This document shows, piece after piece, positions 6,024 through 10,467 of a DNA stretch of 10,467 bases (the first letter of the stretch is position 1; the number at the start of each line of letters is the position of its first letter). The position numbers and the translations under genes were made by a program. The DNA lies in assembly GCF_900765565.1 (NCBI RefSeq), contig NZ_CAAFRZ010000228.1, positions 1-10,467 on the forward strand, written 5' to 3'. Below the pieces are notes generated by a model. That model made no database searches and was not told where the DNA came from. It saw only the letters and a program-made list of their open reading frames with translations. Source of the DNA: an uncultured Dialister sp. Its GTDB lineage: Bacteria; Bacillota; Negativicutes; Veillonellales; Dialisteraceae.

Positions 6024-7178
6024 TTATTCCCCTTCCAGTACTTCTACTGCCTTCTGCAGTACGTTGTCTGTAGAGGGGCTGAAGAGGCTTCCGGTCTGTT
6101 CTACGGGGATGTCCGGGGTGATGCCTACTTTATTGATGGAGCGGCCCGAGGGGGTCTTGTATTCGGCGATGGATACTTTCACCGCCGTCCGGTTGCCCTG
6201 GTCGAAGACTGCCTGCACCGTACCTTTGCCGTAGCTGGTTTCGCCGATGATGCTGCCCTCTTTCCGGTCCTGCACGGCACCCGCCAGGATTTCCGAGGCG
6301 CTGGCGCTGTTCTTGTCGATGAGGACTACCATGGGCATGGGGTTCTCCACCCCTTTCACTTTGTACACCTTGCTGCCAATGGCTTTGGCATGATAGCTCA
6401 CTACGGTGCCGGGAGTGAGGATCTGGTCCGCAATGGCCACCACTGAGTCGATCATACCGCCGGGATTCATGCGGACGTCGATAATCAGTTTTTCACAGCC
6501 CTTTTCTTTAAGTCCTGCCAGAAGCTTTTTGAATTCATCCGGCGTATGGCGGCTGAAGGAGAAAATATGGATGTAGCCGATATTGTCCTTCACCATGCGG
6601 CTGGTGACCGTGGGCAAGGAAATATTGGACCGGGTGACGTCGAAGGACAGGGTCTCCCCGTCCCGGAGCACCGTCAGGTTTACCTGGGTGCCGTTATCGC
6701 CACGGACAGTCTGGGCGGTACCGGTGAGGCCCAGTTCACTCACATCGGTGCCGTCGACGGAAAGGATTTCATCTCCCTCTTTCAACCCAGCCTCCTCGGC
6801 AGAGCTGTCAGGGAAGACATTGAAAATACGGATTTTCGAATTCCCGTCCAGGCCCATGACTACACCGATGCCGCCGTATTCCCCGCTGGTGGATTCCATG
6901 AAGGACTTATAGTCATCCCCCGCCAGAATCTTCGTGTAGGGATCGTCCAGGCTGTCCATCATGCCGGAGGCCGCTCCTTCCCAGAGGGCGTCTTCATCGA
7001 TGGGGCGGAAATAGTTGGCCTTCACCATGGTGTAGGTCTTCAGAAAATGGAAAAAATCCAGCGGATGACCGCCCGTGAGGAGGGCGGCTCCGCCGAATGT
7101 AATTCCTGCGCCGCCGATGATCACGGCGGCGGCATAGGATGAGATTTTTACAAGAATCTGCTTCTTTTTTTCGTTCAT
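6024..7178 (-). CDS. ctpA: S41-family carboxyl-terminal processing protease
   Basis: A 384-residue membrane-anchored serine protease of the CtpA/Prc family, which cleaves proteins near their C-termini outside the cytoplasm. A short basic N-terminus and one hydrophobic anchor (about 10-36) precede a helical segment. A PDZ domain (about 95-182) follows, with GEYGGIGVVMG and the ligand-groove stretch AGLKEGDEILSVDG (130-143). The S41 catalytic domain (about 190-360) has the triad Ser293 (SASASEI), Asp304 (AVQD) and Lys318 (SYGKGTVQ), spaced +11 and +25 as in Escherichia coli Prc. The stop of the preceding peptidase gene and this ATG share one base (TAATG), indicating re-initiation. It is last in its operon. 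Processing of the neighbouring wall hydrolase is plausible from context but not shown. Confidence 0.94.
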   Translation of the reverse strand: MNEKKKQILVKISSYAAAVIIGGAGITFGGAALLTGGHPLDFFHFLKTYTMVKANYFRPIDEDALWEGAASGMMDSLDDPYTKILAGDDYKSFMESTSGEYGGIGVVMGLDGNSKIRIFNVFPDSSAEEAGLKEGDEILSVDGTDVSELGLTGTAQTVRGDNGTQVNLTVLRDGETLSFDVTRSNISLPTVTSRMVKDNIGYIHIFSFSRHTPDEFKKLLAGLKEKGCEKLIIDVRMNPGGMIDSVVAIADQILTPGTVVSYHAKAIGSKVYKVKGVENPMPMVVLIDKNSASASEILAGAVQDRKEGSIIGETSYGKGTVQAVFDQGNRTAVKVSIAEYKTPSGRSINKVGITPDIPVEQTGSLFSPSTDNVLQKAVEVLEGE

Positions 7179-8377
7179 TACAGATACCCCAGGGGGTTAA
7201 CCGGAGAACCGTTCACATCCACTTCGAAGTGGCAGTGCGGTCCGGTGGAATTACCGGTGGAACCGGCATAAGCGACTACCTGTCCCTTGGATACAGACTG
7301 TCCTTCGCCTACCGCCAAAGACTGGTTGTGGCCGTAAAGGGTGGACAGTCCGCCGCCATGGTCAATAATGACTGCATTGCCGTAACCGGAAATCCAGCCT
7401 GCATAGACCACGGTGCCGCTGTCCGCCGCATGGATCGGCGTGCCATAGTCTACACCGATATCGATACCGGCATGGAAAATGGTAGTCCCGAAAATCGGAT
7501 GGGTACGATAACCGAAGGGAGACGTGATGGGACCACTGCAGGGCCAGCCGAGGGAGCCGGTCCCCTGTACGTAGCCATCATCGCTTCCTCCGCCACTGCC
7601 GCCTCCATCGTCGGAAGCAGCCTGCTGCTGGGCTGCCTGCCGCGCTGCTTCTGCAGCGGCCAGGCGCTGCTGGATCAGGTTTCTGACCTGGTCCAGCTGG
7701 GAGTTCAGGTCTCGTTCCATCTGGGCTGCGGCGGCCTTATTGTTCTTCGCTGCGTCCAGTACTTTCTGCTGTTCCGCTTTCTTGGCGGCGATTTCTTTCT
7801 GCGTCTTTTCCGCTTCCGCTGCCAGGGCATCCAGCTGTTTCTTATCTTCTTCCAGCTGGGCCTTCTTGGCTTCAATAGCGGCCTTCTGTTTCTGGATTTC
7901 CAGGATCAGGCTGTAGTCCGAATGGATGACCCGCTTCAGGAGTTCCAAGCGGTTTGCAAAGTCCGAGAAGCTGTTGGCACCGAGGATGACTTCCAGGTAA
8001 TTCAGCTGGCCATGCATGTAGATGGCCCGGACCCGGCGGTTCAGCACTGCCTGCCGCGTCTTCAGGTAAGCCTCGGCTTTGGCAATGTCTACCTTTGTCT
8101 GTTCAATCTGGGCGTTGATCTGGGCCTGCTGGGCCTGGATGCTCTTCAACTTAGCCGTTGCCGCATCCAGGTCTGCCTGGATACTTTTCAGCTTGGCGCT
8201 CACATCCTGGATGACCTGTTCCCAGTTTTCCTGCTCCAGACGGGAGGAATCGATCTGACCCTGGAGGTCCTGGACCTGGTCGTCCAGGTCATCCGCATGG
8301 ACCGGGGCATACAGGGCGCCTCCGCCAAGTACGATGGAGATGGCGAGGGCAGCCAGAATAGATTGGGATTTTTTCAT
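7178..8377 (-). CDS. Secreted coiled-coil M23/LytM peptidase, EnvC-like
   Basis: A 399-residue exported protein. It has a signal peptide (1-28, likely cut after VHA), a long Gln/Lys/Ala-rich coiled coil (about 30-255) interrupted by a conserved-looking IYMHGQLNYLEVILGANSF segment (119-137), a Gly/Ser/Asp linker (256-268), and a C-terminal M23 domain (about 277-399). Metal ligands His302 and Asp306 (HAGID) and His383, and catalytic His381 (HCHFEV), are all present, as is YGH (348-350). It should therefore be an active metallo-endopeptidase, unlike E. coli EnvC, whose LytM site is degenerate. The architecture and position right after ftsX (6-nt gap) match the FtsEX-controlled partner at the division site. 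AAGGTG lies about 9 nt before the ATG. Confidence 0.93.
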   Translation of the reverse strand: MKKSQSILAALAISIVLGGGALYAPVHADDLDDQVQDLQGQIDSSRLEQENWEQVIQDVSAKLKSIQADLDAATAKLKSIQAQQAQINAQIEQTKVDIAKAEAYLKTRQAVLNRRVRAIYMHGQLNYLEVILGANSFSDFANRLELLKRVIHSDYSLILEIQKQKAAIEAKKAQLEEDKKQLDALAAEAEKTQKEIAAKKAEQQKVLDAAKNNKAAAAQMERDLNSQLDQVRNLIQQRLAAAEAARQAAQQQAASDDGGGSGGGSDDGYVQGTGSLGWPCSGPITSPFGYRTHPIFGTTIFHAGIDIGVDYGTPIHAADSGTVVYAGWISGYGNAVIIDHGGGLSTLYGHNQSLAVGEGQSVSKGQVVAYAGSTGNSTGPHCHFEVDVNGSPVNPLGYL

Positions 8378-8383
8378 GCTCTC

Positions 8384-9268
8384 TTACACCTTCATATACT
8401 TGCGAAGGGAAATGGTACTGCCCAGAATCCCGATGATAATACCGGCCGCCAGGAGAATGGCGGTGAGGTAGCCCACGAAGGGCCAAAGCGGAATCATGGG
8501 GATGAATACAAGGCCCGCGCTCACCAGTTCCGAAAGTACTACCTTGTATCCTTCCCAGAGGATAAAGGCGGCAATGCCGGAACCGATGCAGCCGATGACC
8601 ATACCTTCGAAAATGAAGGGCCACCGAATGAAGCCATTGGTGGCTCCTACGTATTTCATGATCTGGATCTCCCGGCGCCGTGCAAATACGGTGAGCCGGA
8701 TGGTATTGGAAATAATGAACAGTTCTGCTCCCGCCAGGAAGACGATGAGGATAATGCCGCCGATACGGATGACCTGGGCCACCTTATAGAGCTGTTCGAT
8801 AATGTCCTGGCCATACTGGACGGAATCCACTTCCGGGTACTTCGCCACAATGGCCGCTGCGTTTTTCAGGGCCTGGGGATTGGCAAAGGACGTGGAATAG
8901 GAAGCAGGCAGCGGGTTGCCGTTGATGGCATCCAGGATGCCCTGCTGGTCTCCCAGGTTTTTCTTGAAATCAGCAAAGGCCTGGTCCTTGTTCTTGAAGG
9001 AAATAGATTTCAGCTCAGGCTGGGCCTTCAGCTTCTTGCCCACCCCCATGACCTGGTCCGTAGTAAGACCATCCTTCAGGTATACCGTCATTTCCACCTG
9101 GCTTTCCAGGTAGGTAGCCATGTGGTTGATATTCAGCACGGCACAGAGGAATACACCCAGGATGAACATGGACAGGGTCACTGTAAGCACAGAGGCAATG
9201 GCCATGAATTTATTTCGGAAGAGGGAATGGAATGTCTCTTTCCAGAAATAACCAAAAGAACTAAACAT
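8384..9268 (-). CDS. ftsX: Cell-division ABC transporter-like membrane protein FtsX
   Basis: A 294-residue integral membrane protein that, with FtsE, transmits ATP-driven changes to a wall hydrolase on the far side of the membrane. Topology fits the family: TM1 (about 21-46), an extracytoplasmic domain (about 50-165), then TM2 (167-189), TM3 (about 218-240) and TM4 (about 263-285). The cytoplasmic loop RRREIQIMKYVGATNGFIRWPF (198-219) is the FtsE-coupling region, with the hallmark KYVGAT. An open frame extends upstream to 9346, but ATG 9268 has AGGGGGAT about 9 nt ahead and gives the usual start MFSSFGYFWKET, overlapping ftsE by 8 nt. Confidence 0.96.
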   Translation of the reverse strand: MFSSFGYFWKETFHSLFRNKFMAIASVLTVTLSMFILGVFLCAVLNINHMATYLESQVEMTVYLKDGLTTDQVMGVGKKLKAQPELKSISFKNKDQAFADFKKNLGDQQGILDAINGNPLPASYSTSFANPQALKNAAAIVAKYPEVDSVQYGQDIIEQLYKVAQVIRIGGIILIVFLAGAELFIISNTIRLTVFARRREIQIMKYVGATNGFIRWPFIFEGMVIGCIGSGIAAFILWEGYKVVLSELVSAGLVFIPMIPLWPFVGYLTAILLAAGIIIGILGSTISLRKYMKV

Positions 9269-9947
9269 GTAAGTGGTATCCCCCTTTTTCCTGGTCCGCG
9301 ATGATACGGCCGTCTTCAATGTTAATGACCCGCTTGTGCATGGCATTGACCAGGTCCTTATTGTGGGTCACCATGATGATGGTGGTGCCCATGTGGTTGA
9401 TCCGGTTGAAGAGCTTCATGATTTCTTCCGAAGTCACCGGGTCCAGATTGCCCGTCGGTTCATCGGCGATGAGAAGAAGGGGCTGGTTCACCAGGGCCCT
9501 GGCGATAGCCACCCGCTGCTGTTCCCCACCGGAAAGCTTGGACGGAAGCTCCTTTGCCTTATTCCGAAGACCTACAAGGTCCAGAACGTTATTCACCCGT
9601 TCCTTGATTTCCCTGGACTTCGCTCCGGTCACCCGGAGAACGAAGGCAATATTTTCAAATACCGTCTTTTCAGAAAGAAGGCGGAAATCCTGGAACACGA
9701 TGCCAAGGGTACGCCGATAATAGGGCACCTTGCTCCGTTTCAGTTTCGTAATATTGATACCATTGACGACGACCGTCCCCTGTTCCGGCACCAGTTCATG
9801 GGTGAGCACCTTCACAAAGGTGGACTTACCGGCGCCTGAGGGGCCTACAACGAATACGAACTCCCCTTTGTCTATGTGGATAGAAATATTTTTGAGAGCT
9901 GTATGTTTGGAGTCATACTGCAATGATACCTGGTCAAAAGTTATCAT
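9261..9947 (-). CDS. ftsE: Cell-division ATP-binding protein FtsE
   Basis: A 228-residue ABC ATPase, the cytoplasmic partner of FtsX in divisome and wall-hydrolase control. All nucleotide-binding elements are intact: Walker A GPSGAGKS (35-42), Q-loop VFQDF (84-88), signature LSGGEQQR (138-145), Walker B LLLIADEP (157-164) with GNLD (166-169), and switch His195 (VTHN). The length and the start MITFDQVSLQY are those of FtsE rather than of MacB/LolD relatives, and the overlap with ftsX settles the assignment. GAGG sits 5 nt before the ATG. It appears to be the first gene of the operon. No convincing promoter could be picked out in the AT-richer 25 bp upstream. Confidence 0.97.
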   Translation of the reverse strand: MITFDQVSLQYDSKHTALKNISIHIDKGEFVFVVGPSGAGKSTFVKVLTHELVPEQGTVVVNGINITKLKRSKVPYYRRTLGIVFQDFRLLSEKTVFENIAFVLRVTGAKSREIKERVNNVLDLVGLRNKAKELPSKLSGGEQQRVAIARALVNQPLLLIADEPTGNLDPVTSEEIMKLFNRINHMGTTIIMVTHNKDLVNAMHKRVINIEDGRIIADQEKGGYHLHV

Positions 9948-9982
9948 TCAATCCTCACTTTCTAGTGATGTAAATAGAAATA

Positions 9983-10110
9983 GCGGCTTCGCCGCCATGA
10001 GATGGAGACCGAGGTCGAGATCGAGGGCATCCGCCTGCGGCGCTGTTGTGGCTGACTTTCGTGCGAACCGGTGGGGGCTTCTAGCTTCTAGCTGCTAGCT
10101 GTTAGAAAAG
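9983..10110. repeat. Composite intergenic repeat, module C, upstream of ftsE
   Basis: In order on the plus strand: hairpin GCGGC-TTC-GCCGC (9983-9995); hexamers GAGACC, GAGGTC, GAGATC, GAGGGC (10005-10028; the first 21 bp differ by one base from 5240-5260); hairpin CGCC-TGC-GGCG (10032-10042); GTGCGAACCG (10061-10070); then GGGGGC and heptamers TTCTAGC, TTCTAGC, TGCTAGC followed by TGT (10079-10102). It is the counterpart of the modules upstream of obgE and has the same orientation relative to the gene it precedes. It starts about 35 bp upstream of the ftsE start codon. Confidence 0.72.
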
Positions 10111-10170
10111 GAGCTCATCTCTTTGCAGCCAAATACCACCACAGCAGTAAATCGCTCCAGATGAACCATC

Positions 10171-10225
10171 TCCCACACCCATGCAACCCCTTAGAGAAGG
10201 GACGCGGCAAAGCCGCAGGATGGAT
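10171..10225. repeat. 55-bp dispersed repeat (copy 2)
   Basis: Matches 110-164 at 51 of 55 positions, in the same orientation. It retains CCCTT/AAGGG (10188-10201) and GCGGC-AAA-GCCGC (10204-10216), but the loop-side changes shorten the first stem to 5 bp. The inverted second arm that follows copy 1 is absent here. The flanking sequence is unrelated beyond GGATGGAT, so the repeat boundary on that side is near 10225. Confidence 0.75.
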
Positions 10226-10309
10226 TGCCGGGATCGTTAACAGCTGCATGTGAAGAGCTGGGTAAGCAACATCATCTGCTTCGCAGAACCCGCCCTTCGG
10301 GCTGCCGCC

Positions 10310-10467
10310 GTTTGGCCTATAAGGAAGGCGCTTTTATGTGCAGGCTAAGCGCCTTTTGTACTCAGGCCAAACTTGGAAGTCCTCTGTGGGCATCCTGCAG
10401 AGGATGCCCAAGCCGGGCTCATCAGCGAGCATAGCCTGCACATTAAGCGAGCACCTTAGAGCCCGGC
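10310..10467. other. Dense nested inverted-repeat cluster; possible structured RNA or element end
   Basis: Perfect arms: GTTTGGCCT/AGGCCAAAC (10310-10318, 10364-10372) enclosing AAGGCGCTT/AAGCGCCTT (10325-10333, 10347-10355); TGGGCATCCT/AGGATGCCCA with a GCAG loop (10387-10410); and GCCGGGCTC/GAGCCCGGC (10412-10420, 10459-10467). In addition, 11 of the 13 loop bases of the second hairpin (10336-10346) are complementary to 10433-10443 in the loop of the last. A competing 7-bp stem (10380-10386, 10398-10404) excludes the GCAG hairpin. I do not recognise a known RNA class or transposon end. The final arm ends exactly at the window edge, so the element may be cut. A 32-codon ORF (10336-10434) runs through it. 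Confidence 0.5.

Noticed and set aside
7139-9304. A 721-codon open frame on the plus strand, antisense to the M23 peptidase and ftsX genes
   Set aside because: Its codons lie exactly opposite the sense codons of both genes, so it stays open simply because those genes avoid TTA, CTA and TCA. The product has low-complexity, Leu/Gly/Arg/Gln-rich antisense character, no recognised domain and no ribosome site.
5322-10102. CRISPR array suggested by recurring CTAGC and GTGCGAAC motifs
   Set aside because: Units are 7 bp and contiguous or irregularly placed, with no 25-40 bp repeats, no regular unique spacers and no cas genes.
10225-10335. The upstream part of the plus-strand frame ending at 10434
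   Set aside because: The first ATG has no ribosome site and the frame runs through the mini-hairpin repeats. Only the internal ATG 10336 has suitable signals, and that is reported as a finding, not as a gene.
10310-10467. RNase P RNA, tmRNA, SRP RNA or a cobalamin riboswitch
   Set aside because: None of the conserved sequence elements of these RNAs that I know is present on either strand.

Overview
The window is a chromosomal stretch holding two convergently unrelated but co-oriented gene clusters, both on the minus strand. They are separated and flanked by unusually repetitive, gene-free spacers. The gene set (ftsE-ftsX-coiled-coil M23 peptidase-S41 protease; obgE-yhbY-proB-nadD-yqeK-LCP protein), strong AGGAGG-type ribosome sites, moderately GC-rich codon use and operon order fit a Firmicutes lineage, most likely a gut-type member of the Negativicutes (Veillonella/Dialister/Megasphaera/Acidaminococcus relatives). 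That placement is inference: no rRNA or other decisive marker is present.

Layout, read in the direction of transcription (right to left). (1) 9948-10467: no recognisable gene; a 158-bp cluster of nested inverted repeats at the right edge, a copy of a 55-bp repeat, and a composite repeat just upstream of ftsE. (2) 9947-6024: ftsE, ftsX, a secreted coiled-coil LytM/M23 peptidase and a ctpA-type S41 protease, tightly packed (8-nt overlap, 6-nt gap, 1-nt TAATG overlap) and closed by a strong terminator at 5981-6016. (3) 5215-5980: about 770 bp with no gene, made of short-period tandem arrays (6, 7, 9 and 21 bp), small GC hairpins and palindromes. (4) 5163-241: a second compact operon, obgE, yhbY, proB, a 51-codon membrane-peptide gene, nadD, yqeK and an LCP-family gene, behind an extended -10 promoter at 5202-5210. 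(5) 1-240: more repeats and hairpins; no gene.

Biology. The first operon is a cell-division and wall-remodelling module: the FtsEX ATPase complex gates a periplasmic or extracellular hydrolase, and the membrane-anchored PDZ protease encoded last may process it or its partners. The second operon combines ribosome assembly (ObgE, YhbY), proline synthesis (ProB), NAD synthesis (NadD), Ap4A turnover (YqeK) and a wall-polymer LCP protein whose usual catalytic motif is altered.

The coding part is largely conventional. The less ordinary material is the small membrane ORF at 2287-2442, the tandem-array repeats in the spacers (the same module sits upstream of both operons), and the dense inverted-repeat cluster at 10310-10467, which might be a structured RNA or a mobile-element end.
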